Part shown: piece by piece, positions 50,545-60,400 of the stretch
Layout of the letters: the number at the start of each line of letters is the position of its first letter
Position numbering within the stretch: the stretch's first letter is position 1
Program-made: the position numbers and the translations under genes
Assembly (NCBI GenBank): GCA_045540015.1
Contig: JAZQGP010000049.1
Span: 1-64,000 of the forward strand
From: UMGS1387 sp045540015
GTDB lineage: Bacteria; Bacillota; Clostridia; Oscillospirales; CAG-382
DNA: 64,000 bases
Direction: 5' to 3'
Notes under the pieces: generated by a model
The model's input: the letters and a program-made list of their open reading frames with translations, nothing else
The model's database searches: none
What the model was told of the DNA's origin: nothing

Positions 50545-52932
50545 TTAGTTTCTTGTGATAACAACCTGACGAAGAAGCTCGTTCCACTCAACAGTTGCAC
50601 CAAGTGCTTCTGCAACAAATCTTACAGGAGTGTAAGTTCTGTCGTTGCGAATGAATGCAGGAGAATCAAGAGTTACAGGATTGCCATTGATATAAGCTAT
50701 ATCAGAGTCAATGTAAATCTCAATCATTGTAAGGTTCTTATGAATAGTAACCTTTCTCTGAGCATTGTCCCATGCAACATATGCGCCAAGGCTTTCAGCT
50801 ACAAATCTTGCAGGAAGCATTGTTCTGTCCTTTTCAATTATAGGAGCAACATCATTTGCTACAGCTTCGCCATATACCTGTGCATCAACTGAGCCGATTG
50901 TAAGAATAATCTGAGAAGCTGTCTTGTTTGTTACGGTTCCAGTGCCGGGCTTCTTGTTGCTTCCGTTTGCAGGAATAACAACAGAGCTGGTCTTTCTTGC
51001 AAATTCTGCACTTGCTGTTACATCATTAGCAGCAATAAATACAAACTCATTGCTTGCAGATGAGAGAATATCTGTATATTCTTCGCCGTCTTCTGTATTG
51101 GTTATTTCAAAGTTCTTTACTCTGTAGCCTGTGGAGGGTACTGCGGTAAGTGTTACTTTAGAACCGATAAGATATGTGCCTGTACCTTCAACAAAGCCGT
51201 TTTCTGTTTCTTCGGATTCAACTGTAATGAGCTTTTCAGCAGGAGCTGTGAATGTAGGAATAACAACTTCTTCGGCAAGAACAAAGTTGCCGCTGAGAAG
51301 TGCAATGTTGCTAAGTGTTACTTCACCGTTTTCATCAACTTCAACTGTTGCACCGGAAAGGTCAACCTTGATTTCCGTTCCGTCTACAAGAGCAATAACA
51401 AGCTCATCGTCACTGTCGTAGTCAACATAAGCAATCTCAGAGATTGTCATAGGATTAACTACAATAGCAACTTCATTATAATATGCGTTATATTCATCGT
51501 TGCCGTCAGAAGTGATTATAATTTTTGCTTCACCTGCACCAACGATAGCAATGTCTCCGTTTACATCAACAGTTACAACGTCCTCATTTGTGGATTCATA
51601 AGTGAAATCGGTAATTCCGCTTTCAGCGTCAGGAGTTACTGCAATGCTAACAACACCCTCGTAGCCGTAAACAAGCTCTTCAATTGTAGGAACTACAACG
51701 GTCTGAGTGTACTTATCATCAATGGTAAATATGCCCTTGTTTACAGTTACCTTGAAATTGCTGTTATTTGTATATGTTGCGTTTATAGGATATTCGCCCT
51801 TAGCTTCGCCGGGTTTTCTTGTAACAACAACATCAATATATTCGTCTGCCCATGCAGGCTCAATATCATAACCGTAGTTGCCCTCAGGATCATCCTGGCC
51901 TTCAAGCTTACCTGCTTTCACAAGAGTCTTTGTTGTAATTGTTACAGGACAAACTGTGATCTTCGCGGTAAGAGCAGGCTGTGTTTTAAGAACATAGTTT
52001 TCAGCATCATCGCCGCTGAGTACGATTTCTTCGTATGCAACAGCAATTCTTGTTCCAACATTAGCAGATGCAAATTCACCGATTTCAGGGATATTTGCTT
52101 CAACTGCATCGCCTTCGATTACGCCCTTGAGCTCACCGCCTGTAATAACAGCTTCAGCTGTTGTGTCGAAAACTTTATCCTGAGCCTTAAGACCTGTAAT
52201 TTCAACATTTTTCTTATTTATAATGATATCAGCTTCGAGAACCTTTGTTGTATAGCCTTCCTTTGTAAGAGTTGCAGTAATAGTATGAGTACCTGCATTT
52301 GTTACTGTTTCGGGAGAATAAACAACCTGTGTGTCGCTAAGGTCGCCTGTAAGACCTACAACCTCAATAGACTGAGGTTCTCCGTTATATGTAACAGTTT
52401 TTCCTGTAAGCTTTACAGAAGCGGGGAACTGTTCCTTAACTATTGTTACAGAACCAGCTGCATTTGCAAGAGAAAAGTCCACTTCAGTTCTTCCGTTGTA
52501 TGTAAAAGCTACTCCGGGAGTGGGTGTAACTGTAATTTCTGTTGTTCCTTCTTCTTTTGCAAGAATCTTAAATTCAAAAGAAACAAGAGTTCCATCGCCT
52601 TCTGCATTTACACCTGCTCTCGTTGCATATGCAAATGTGAGTGTGCTTGCCTCAGTGTCACCGGGCTCTGTGCATGCATCGTTACCAATGCAATCTTCGA
52701 TAGAATAGCTAACTAATTCTAATGCATTCTGATCGTAAGAAACTTTATATTCAAGACATCCAAATCCGGGGTTATTCGCAATTTCAACATCAACTGTAAC
52801 AGTTTCGCCTGTTTTTCCTTCAACCTGTGATACAACAATTGTAGGCTCATCCGCTGCATAAACTACGCCGCTTACTACAATAGAAGCAACAAGCATAACA
52901 GATACAATAAATAAACTTAAAATCTTTTTCAT
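50545..52932 (-). CDS. Large secreted cohesin protein with Ig-like repeats and C-terminal stalk domain
   Basis: A 795-residue exported protein. After the signal peptide (to ~27) comes a cohesin-like domain (about 30-165: VEGKTGETVTVDVEIANNPG). Ig-like MBG/YDG-type repeats follow (KTVTYNGEPQSIEVVG; GLKAQDKVFDTTAEAVITGG), then further beta repeats including Big/bacterial-Ig-type strands. The C-terminal CuAO-N stalk is at about 690-795. No enzyme domain or dockerin is visible. It should display one dockerin-binding site at the surface. The start at 52932 follows GGAG; it lies 21 bases after the cohesin-dockerin gene. Confidence 0.82.
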   Translation of the reverse strand: MKKILSLFIVSVMLVASIVVSGVVYAADEPTIVVSQVEGKTGETVTVDVEIANNPGFGCLEYKVSYDQNALELVSYSIEDCIGNDACTEPGDTEASTLTFAYATRAGVNAEGDGTLVSFEFKILAKEEGTTEITVTPTPGVAFTYNGRTEVDFSLANAAGSVTIVKEQFPASVKLTGKTVTYNGEPQSIEVVGLTGDLSDTQVVYSPETVTNAGTHTITATLTKEGYTTKVLEADIIINKKNVEITGLKAQDKVFDTTAEAVITGGELKGVIEGDAVEANIPEIGEFASANVGTRIAVAYEEIVLSGDDAENYVLKTQPALTAKITVCPVTITTKTLVKAGKLEGQDDPEGNYGYDIEPAWADEYIDVVVTRKPGEAKGEYPINATYTNNSNFKVTVNKGIFTIDDKYTQTVVVPTIEELVYGYEGVVSIAVTPDAESGITDFTYESTNEDVVTVDVNGDIAIVGAGEAKIIITSDGNDEYNAYYNEVAIVVNPMTISEIAYVDYDSDDELVIALVDGTEIKVDLSGATVEVDENGEVTLSNIALLSGNFVLAEEVVIPTFTAPAEKLITVESEETENGFVEGTGTYLIGSKVTLTAVPSTGYRVKNFEITNTEDGEEYTDILSSASNEFVFIAANDVTASAEFARKTSSVVIPANGSNKKPGTGTVTNKTASQIILTIGSVDAQVYGEAVANDVAPIIEKDRTMLPARFVAESLGAYVAWDNAQRKVTIHKNLTMIEIYIDSDIAYINGNPVTLDSPAFIRNDRTYTPVRFVAEALGATVEWNELLRQVVITRN

Positions 52933-52953
52933 TTCTATATTCTCCTTCATGAA

Positions 52954-53640
52954 TTAATTGAGTTCTACGGGCCAATCTGCAACATACTGTAACAGTCTTG
53001 CTGCATCACGTGAATTAACTTCTCCATCACCGTTTACATCCAGTGCAGCTTCTACATATTCCACATCCCAGTTTGCAACATACTGTAACAATCTTGCCGC
53101 ATCACGTGCATTAACTTCTCCATCACCGTTTACATCACCGGGTGTATAGTCCTTAATCTCAACACTGCCGCTTGCAGTATAAAGATTTACTGACTGCAGG
53201 TCTTCGTCTGCAACATTGTCGGTTTCGCAGGTAATACTGATGTCGTATGTACCAAGCTCAGCATCGTCTGCCACCTCGAATTTAACAGAAGCAGCTGTTC
53301 CGTCGGAGGTTACGTTCTTTCCTTCTCCTTCGAGCAACACAAGTGTCACTTCACCGGGAACCTCGGTGTTATACGCAGCAACATCAAACCCGATATCGCC
53401 TGCCTTCACCTCGGTAGGAGCCAACACATCGCTGTTGAAGGAAATTTTGAAAACTGCACCTGCAACTCCGGGGTTGTTTGTAACCTTTACATTTACTGTA
53501 ACGCTACCGCCCTTTGTACCTGTGGCATCGGCAATCTCGCCTGTAGGCTGATCGGACGCATCATCACCCGCGAAGACAGCAAGTGAAAGCATCGCAAGCA
53601 TAAGCATTGCCAAAAAGACCGAAAAGATTCTTTTCTTCAT
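52954..53640 (-). CDS. Small cohesin-dockerin adaptor protein
   Basis: A 228-residue exported protein with signal peptide (to ~24), one cohesin-type domain (about 30-160; GTKGGSVTVNVKVTNNPGVAG and matching later strands), and a C-terminal type I dockerin made of two calcium-binding repeats, each DVNGDGEVN-x-RDAARLLQYVA. Having both a cohesin and a dockerin and no catalytic module, it looks like a single-site adaptor that links one dockerin-bearing protein to another cohesin. The start at 53640 is set by AAAGGA and the signal peptide. It is co-transcribed with the large cohesin gene. Confidence 0.87.
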   Translation of the reverse strand: MKKRIFSVFLAMLMLAMLSLAVFAGDDASDQPTGEIADATGTKGGSVTVNVKVTNNPGVAGAVFKISFNSDVLAPTEVKAGDIGFDVAAYNTEVPGEVTLVLLEGEGKNVTSDGTAASVKFEVADDAELGTYDISITCETDNVADEDLQSVNLYTASGSVEIKDYTPGDVNGDGEVNARDAARLLQYVANWDVEYVEAALDVNGDGEVNSRDAARLLQYVADWPVELN

Positions 53641-53709
53641 ATTGCCTTTTCCTTTCGCTTTAAATTCGTTTACCCGCACGCATACGCATACGGAGCCTTT
53701 TACTTATAT

Positions 53710-53738
53710 ATAATAACATTTGTTTCGCATTTTGTCAA
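53710..53738 (-). promoter_or_regulatory. Promoter of the cohesin operon
   Basis: On the minus strand TTGACA (53738-53733), 17 bases and TATTAT (53715-53710). Confidence 0.88.
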
Positions 53739-53797
53739 TAGGAAAACTGTGGATTTGTGCATAATATTGAGGTAGTTTTCACAAAAATCGCATGTTA

Positions 53798-53828
53798 CAA
53801 AAAAAACAGAGACCCGAAGGTCTCTGTT
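53798..53828 (-). terminator. Terminator of S-layer gene 1
   Basis: A 10-bp perfect stem AACAGAGACC/GGTCTCTGTT with CGAA tetraloop (53805-53828), followed on the minus strand by a T run. Confidence 0.92.
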
Positions 53829-53843
53829 AATAATATTGCAAGA

Positions 53844-56800
53844 TTAGTCTTCGAGGAAGGATTCCTGCTCGCCGGGATGAACAACAACCACGATATATTC
53901 AACCGCAGGAAGCTCATCTTCATCGTCAGCCTCTTCATATTCGATGTAGCACTTAGCAAATTCGCTGTACTTAGTAGTGTACTCATCATCGCCGTCTTCG
54001 ATAATCTTATCGTTGTAGCACTTGATATCCTTCTTATCAGCAGCAAGTTCTGCAACAGTAAGCTTAGATACCTCGGACTTGTAGATATCACCTGTCTTGT
54101 CGTACTTAACAAGAATAATGGGTGTATCATCTTCGAGCTGATATACTTCACTCTGGAAGTAGCTTGCATCTTCGCTGTTTACAGGAGCAATCTCAATTGT
54201 GTTATCCTTTTCCGCAACATAGGTAACAAATGCAAGATTCTTGTTTGTTGTGATGTCAATTACATCGTAAGAAGTCTTTTCTTCGTTAACCTTGCCGTCA
54301 GCTGTCATTTCAACAATCTGTCCGGAAACTGTAGCAAAAGGAACCTGAACGCTTGCTGCCTTTGCATAAGCTTTGGAGCCGGGCACATTTGAAAGCTTTT
54401 CGCCGGTAAGAGGATTGATTAAATCGTAGTAGTTGCGATATTTTTCTTCCTCGTCAACACCGGAGGTAACAGTTGTAAGAATTCTCCACTCATTTTCAAC
54501 TGTCTTGGAGTTGAACTCGAAGTCTTCTGCTTCTGCATACAGGAATACAAGGTTTGCACGGTTCTTAGAATCGGGATCCGCTTTGAGAATATACTGTACG
54601 TTTGTAAGCGGAGTGTCAGCATCGGTTGTTCCGGCAAAGGAATTGATATCAAATTCAAGATATTCGTACTTTTCCTTTGCGTCTTCAGCATCATCTACAC
54701 TTGTCTTTCTGTTACGGATTATAATTCTGGAATAATCCTGAAGTACAAGATAATCAATATACTGGATGGAATCAATACCGAGAAGTGAATAGCCTGCAGC
54801 GTCAACAAGCTGATAGCGGTTGCCTGCAACCTTGATCATACGTGCTTCATCGGAATAGTCAACATCTTCACCGAACATATCTGTGCTCTTGTCATCAACA
54901 AGAACTGTAGGATCGTTGTTAATACCGTTGTATTCGAGGTCTTCATCTCTTGAGTGAAGCAGAGAAGTGATTGTATACACGCCGTTCTTATCAACAGTGT
55001 ATGTACAAATCTTTCCGAGGTATGCGTAAACAGGGTCATCCTGATAGGTTTCCTGAACCGTTACACCAAAGTTGTACGTTTTGCCGTCTCTTGTAGGTGT
55101 AGGATACATATCCTCGATAGTTACAGGAACGTACTTGATAGCACCGTCTACCCAAGCTCTGATACGGAATGTTGTTTCTCCCGTATCAACATCAAATTCA
55201 CCTTCAAGGTAACCGCCGTTATTGTCTTCCGGACCAAGAGGAATTATAATGTTTTTGCTGTCATAAGCAACATTTCCGCCGTCAATAGGCTCGTAGAAGT
55301 AAATGTTGTTATAATTTTTGTTATAGGTATAAACGAGATACTCATTACCGAGTGCATCCGAAGAATGCAGGTGCGGCAAGTAGTTAGCGCTTGCTGAGCT
55401 GGATCTCAAAGCGTAACCGCCTTTTTCACCGGTGTCCTTATCAATGTCGCTGCCGGCAGCACCGCGGTAGCTCTTAACTGTCAAATACTGATAACCTGTT
55501 CTGTAGCTTGTTCCGTTAATCTTAGCAGTCATTGTAGATCTGCTGTTTGAAGAAACAGGACCCTGAGCCTTCTGAAGTACGTCAAATACATCAAGCTCAT
55601 TTGCATCGGGATTGAGGTATACAATTGCAAAATCACCTTCGTTGAACTTCTTACCGGAGAGATTTGCACCGTTGTAATAAATCGTAGGAACGTATTTAAT
55701 CGCATTTACATGCGCATCGTCGTTTGTAACATAAACAGGCGCGTTGTCATAATACTCTTCTATATCAGTAAAGGTATAGCCCTCATCGCCGTCCATCTTA
55801 CCGAACGTATAAGGTCTGTAGCGAACGTAGTCATATAAGGCGTCACCGTCTACATCATAGATGTCGAACTTATAAAAACCGCCGGTTGTAACCTGATGTA
55901 TGTGATCAAGAAGATATACATAGTTCATAGTGCCGTTTCCTACAAAGTCAAGCTCTACATAATAAGAATATGTGCCCTTTTCTTCGTCAACGGACTTGAT
56001 GTTAATGAACTTTGCGCACTTTTCATCGCGAATTTTCTTCTGTTCGGTTTCATTTGTTTCATTGCCGTAATCGGGCTTTGAATAAGAATACGGAGCATCA
56101 AAGAAGTAAATCTCTTTTCCGTTTATTGTAAGCTTAGGCAGGAGAAGAGGATGCTGTTTGCCGCTTGCACCATACCAGTACTCATAGTAATGATGATTTG
56201 CGTTCGCAGACATTCTCTTAACCTCTGCCTTTTCGGACGTCTGATGATCCATGTTGCTTTCAGCATAGAAAATGGTATCAATCTTATCGTCCTTATCTAC
56301 GGTGTAGAAGATATCAAATACACCCATGATGTAGTCATCAACATTTCCTGTAAGACCGAGCTTGTCGAAATCGTAGAAGAAGGACTGGATTTTTTCATTT
56401 GAATCTACTGCAACAAACTGCATCATGTTTCCTTCAAAATCATCAATAAGCGGCTTGTATTCAGTAGAGCTTTCGTCTTCATTAAAAGCAAACTTAGGAG
56501 TTGCACGAACGGTATAGCTGCCTTCGTTCACATCGTAAATGTACTCAGCAATGGTGGGATTGTATGTTCTCTTCTGCATTACGCCCTTACCGGTTGAGAG
56601 GAAACGCTCAACGTATTCAACCTCTTCATAAGCAGTTTCTCCAAAGAATGCGTTATAAAGAAGAATTGCTACAGCGCCTCTTGAAAGAGGAGTTTCATAG
56701 GAGAATGCTGACGGAATACCCTTATCGAGCGCCACGTCACTGCTCTCTGCAATATCTATGTAACCGTGAGGATAAACGATATCTCCTGTTTCATAGCCCA

Positions 56801-57227
56801 TTGCGCGAACAATCATTGTGTATGCATCCTGAAGGGTAATTGTACCGGTAGGATCAAAGACAGTTTCGCTTCTACCCTTAATAATGTTCATGGAGTTTGC
56901 CCATGAAATATATGCAAAATAGGTGCTGTCCTTAAGGTCCGTAAAGGTAGTGTGGTTTTCTCCGCCCTCCATGGAAGAACCTTTCTTCATAAGTCTGTAG
57001 ATAAACGCAGCCATCTGCTGACGGGTTACGTTTTCATTTGTTCCGAATGTTGTTTCGCTCGTACCCTTTGCAACATTGAGCTGGGAGAGCAAGTTAACCG
57101 CGTCTGACAGAGTCTTGTCGGATGCATTGACATCAGTGAACTTGGCAGCAGAAGCTCCAAAGCAGAGCATTGCAGCAAGAGTTACTGCGACAACCGCGGT
57201 CGTAAGAAACTTTTTAAAATTTCTCAT
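53844..57227 (-). CDS. S-layer-type protein with SLH domains (paralogue 1)
   Basis: A 1127-residue exported protein: signal peptide to about residue 27, then three SLH motifs to about residue 200 (FTDVNASDKTLSDAVNLLSQL; TFTDLKDSTYFAYISWANSM) that bind cell-wall polymer. A long acidic beta-rich body without known catalytic domains follows, including a DVDGDALYDYVRYRPY segment. It aligns along its length with the product of 57433, a tandem paralogue. AGGAGG lies seven bases before the ATG. It has its own promoter, hairpin leader and terminator. An S-layer or major surface protein is the best reading. Confidence 0.87.
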   Translation of the reverse strand: MRNFKKFLTTAVVAVTLAAMLCFGASAAKFTDVNASDKTLSDAVNLLSQLNVAKGTSETTFGTNENVTRQQMAAFIYRLMKKGSSMEGGENHTTFTDLKDSTYFAYISWANSMNIIKGRSETVFDPTGTITLQDAYTMIVRAMGYETGDIVYPHGYIDIAESSDVALDKGIPSAFSYETPLSRGAVAILLYNAFFGETAYEEVEYVERFLSTGKGVMQKRTYNPTIAEYIYDVNEGSYTVRATPKFAFNEDESSTEYKPLIDDFEGNMMQFVAVDSNEKIQSFFYDFDKLGLTGNVDDYIMGVFDIFYTVDKDDKIDTIFYAESNMDHQTSEKAEVKRMSANANHHYYEYWYGASGKQHPLLLPKLTINGKEIYFFDAPYSYSKPDYGNETNETEQKKIRDEKCAKFINIKSVDEEKGTYSYYVELDFVGNGTMNYVYLLDHIHQVTTGGFYKFDIYDVDGDALYDYVRYRPYTFGKMDGDEGYTFTDIEEYYDNAPVYVTNDDAHVNAIKYVPTIYYNGANLSGKKFNEGDFAIVYLNPDANELDVFDVLQKAQGPVSSNSRSTMTAKINGTSYRTGYQYLTVKSYRGAAGSDIDKDTGEKGGYALRSSSASANYLPHLHSSDALGNEYLVYTYNKNYNNIYFYEPIDGGNVAYDSKNIIIPLGPEDNNGGYLEGEFDVDTGETTFRIRAWVDGAIKYVPVTIEDMYPTPTRDGKTYNFGVTVQETYQDDPVYAYLGKICTYTVDKNGVYTITSLLHSRDEDLEYNGINNDPTVLVDDKSTDMFGEDVDYSDEARMIKVAGNRYQLVDAAGYSLLGIDSIQYIDYLVLQDYSRIIIRNRKTSVDDAEDAKEKYEYLEFDINSFAGTTDADTPLTNVQYILKADPDSKNRANLVFLYAEAEDFEFNSKTVENEWRILTTVTSGVDEEEKYRNYYDLINPLTGEKLSNVPGSKAYAKAASVQVPFATVSGQIVEMTADGKVNEEKTSYDVIDITTNKNLAFVTYVAEKDNTIEIAPVNSEDASYFQSEVYQLEDDTPIILVKYDKTGDIYKSEVSKLTVAELAADKKDIKCYNDKIIEDGDDEYTTKYSEFAKCYIEYEEADDEDELPAVEYIVVVVHPGEQESFLED

Positions 57228-57246
57228 TTGATAACCTCCTGTTTAG

Positions 57247-57317
57247 TCTCGTGTACGCATAATATCACGAGATTAATTTACATTGTATATTTTACAACAT
57301 TCCTTTCAATATTGCAA
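57247..57317 (-). promoter_or_regulatory. Promoter and hairpin leader of S-layer gene 1
   Basis: On the minus strand TTGCAA (57317-57312), 17 bases and TAAAAT (57294-57289). The transcript then forms a 7-bp hairpin (TCTCGTG/CACGAGA, 57272-57247) shortly before the AGGAGG, a typical mRNA-protecting 5' structure. Confidence 0.75.
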
Positions 57318-57379
57318 GCATTTTTTGTAATTGTAACACAAAAGTAACATAAGCATTATTTTATTATAAAGAGAGCATA

Positions 57380-57408
57380 AAAAAATCCCCGACCTTTCGG
57401 TCGGGGAT
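57380..57408 (-). terminator. Terminator of S-layer gene 2
   Basis: A perfect 10-bp stem ATCCCCGACC/GGTCGGGGAT with TTTC loop (57385-57408), followed on the minus strand by a T run. Confidence 0.93.
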
Positions 57409-57432
57409 CCGATTTGTTAATTCAAATCCAAC

Positions 57433-60400
57433 TTACGCCTGAACACTGCATTCTTCGTGGAGCTTAGCTGTGTGAGTTGTAAGGTAGGTTTCTGCTTCAT
57501 TGGAGTGAACAAGTACAACAACCATAGTAACCTTGTTGAGTTCGCCATCTTCGAGGTTAGTCTCATTTTCAGTTACAACGTATGCCTTGATGTACTTAGC
57601 ATAGCCTGTCTTGTAGTTGCCCTTGTTGTCTTCAACCTTAGTGTTGTAGCACTTGTAATCGGTAGAAGTGGAAGCAAGGTCAGCTGTTGTGAGGAGGCTC
57701 ATTGTACCCCACTGAACAAAGGAATCCTTGTTGTTGTTGTCAGGATACTTGATCATAGATACTGCAGTATTGTTGTCAACCTGGTAGGATTCGATTGTGC
57801 CTTCTTCAACGTCATTCCAGCATCCGCCAACGGGAGCAAGCATGAGGATCTTGTCGGATTCGCTGTATTCAACGATCCAAGCTGTACCTGCCTTAGCATC
57901 GCCGCCGTCGATTTCTGCGAGGAAGTCTGTGGAGTTGATGTCGAGTGCGTCAAGAACAGCTTCATCTTCGTCAACCTTGCCGTCCTTGAGTTCAACTACA
58001 GAACCGACAGCTTTTGCAGCAGCGAGCTGTGTAGCCTTGCTTGCAGAGTCATTACCGGTAACTTCAGCCTTCTTACCTGTGAAAGGATCGTAAACTGTGT
58101 AGTAGTTTCTGTAGTAGTCGTTTTCGTCGATGTTTACATCAGAGTTAGCAATGATTCTGTAACCTGTAGAAGTGGAAGCACCCTTGAGGTCGAAGTCTTC
58201 TGCTTCTGCGTAAAGAACAACGAGGTTTTCTCTTGTTGTGCTGTCAGCATCGTTAGCAACGATGTAAGCTACATTGTAGAGTTCAACTTCAGAAGAAGTG
58301 TTGAATGTTGTTGCATCGTATTCGATGTATTCAACCTTTTCGTCATCAGTACCCTTATGCTTTGTGTTCTTGATGATGATCTTTGTGTAATCAGTGAAGT
58401 TGAATCTGTAACCGAGGTTAGCACCTTCAAGATCAAATCTTGTGCCAGCGAACTTGGTAAGGAATACAGGCCCTGCAACCTTGCCGAGGTACTGGAGATC
58501 ATCTTCTTCTGTGTCCTTAAGAACAGTGGCACCGAGGTTAGTCCATACGTCGTTTTCGTCATAACCCCAGTTGATACCAACGTACTTTTCATCACCGGTC
58601 TTATCTTCATCTTCTGCATTTTCAAGAGATGTAATTGTGTAAACACCGTCGGAATCTACTGTGTAAGTACAGAGCTGGTCAAGGTAATCAGCTGTTACGT
58701 CACCGTTAGCAACGATTACAGGATATACATCTTCAGTTTCAATAGTAACCCACTTGAGGTCGCCGTCAACCCATGCATAGATGCGTGTTACGTATTCGCC
58801 GAGATCAGTATCGAACTTTTCGTCAACTGTTCTGGGAGTAACGTTCTTCTTGCTGTATGTTGTAGGAATGATAAGATTATCAGTGAACTTGAGGTTAGCG
58901 GACTTAGCGCCTTCCTGATGGAGAACTACACCGTCGTAGATGTAGAGGTTGAGTTCTTCGTCGTTGATGTACTCAGCGTCGAGAAGAGCATCAAATGCAT
59001 CAAAGCCTTCATATGCTTCAACATCGTACTGTACATCATCAACATATACTTTCTCAACATCATCATAGTGTCTAGGTGCATAGTTAGCAACATACTTCCA
59101 TGCGCCGTCGAGAGCAACAGTTGTGTTGTCAGAAAGTGTGATTGTCTTTTCAGCCTTCTTGTAGGACTTGATTGTAGCGGTTGTAGGCTTAAGAACTGTA
59201 GCAACCTTAACTACATTGTTGTCCTGGCTGTAGTAACCGATTACATAATCTTCATTCTCGAACTTTTCGCCGAGGAGAGTTGCTTCGTTAGTGTAGATAA
59301 CAGGGATTTTGCCTGCTTCAATATCACTTGCGATTGTAGAGAAGTCGTTATCAACGAATTCCATCTCATCGTCAGTATCAACCTGGAAGAGAACGTAAGG
59401 CTTGTAGTCGATGTAGTCATAGAGACCGTCGCCGTCTACATCATAGATGTCAGCTTCGTAAAGACCACCGTAGTAAGCCTCTGTGTAGTCATCAACGAGC
59501 TTAGTTGCTTCTGCAACATAGAGACCGTCTGTTTCGTCTTCATCAAGTGCGGATTCAATTGCAATTTCTGCAACAGTTGCTTCGTAGATTCCCTTGTCTT
59601 CGTCAACGAGCTCGAAGCTAACAGTACCGATGTTTTCTTCATTTCTTTCGGTGTACATTGTTGCAGGATTGTTTGTGCTGGTGTAGCTGGGGTTAGCATA
59701 GGAATAAGGAGCGTTATAGAAGTAAATAACGTCTGTTCCTGTAGTTACCTTACCGGAGAGAATCTTAGCATCTGTTGTGTCAAAGTAGCTGTTTGCGTTG
59801 TTTGTAGTAACTGTAGCGAACTTGAGGTCGTTAACAGTCTTCTTTGTCATTGCGGAGTTAGCATAGAGAACCTTATCGATTTCGTAGTAATCTCCAGCCT
59901 TAGCCTTGTCGCCGTGAACAACATAGAGTTCAAAGTGTGCAAGGAAGAGGTCATCAAGCTTATCAGCATCTACGCCGAGGTCATCGGGAGTGAGGTAAAC
60001 CTGAACGGGAGACTTGTCGATGTTTTCATCTTCTTCTACTGCGAGAAGAACTGCATCGTAGCCGAGATCGTTGGTTGCTTCAGTATCTGTTGTCTGGTAG
60101 TGAGGAGTAGCTACTACCTGATATTCAACAGTCTTAACACCGAAAACGTCTTCGCAAAGAACAGGATATGTTTCTTCTTCAACGAGGTATGCGCCGTTTT
60201 CTGTTACGATTTCCTTGTAGTCGATTGTAGCAACGCCCATTTTTGCAAAGAATGCATTGTAAAGAAGGATAGCCATATCGCCTCTTGTAAGAGCGTCTGT
60301 GTAATCAACTGTGGAAGCGAGACCTTCAGCGAGATCTACGTCTTCAGCTTCAGCTACTTCAATGTAACCGAAGGGATACTGGAGCTTTTCACCGTCTGCT

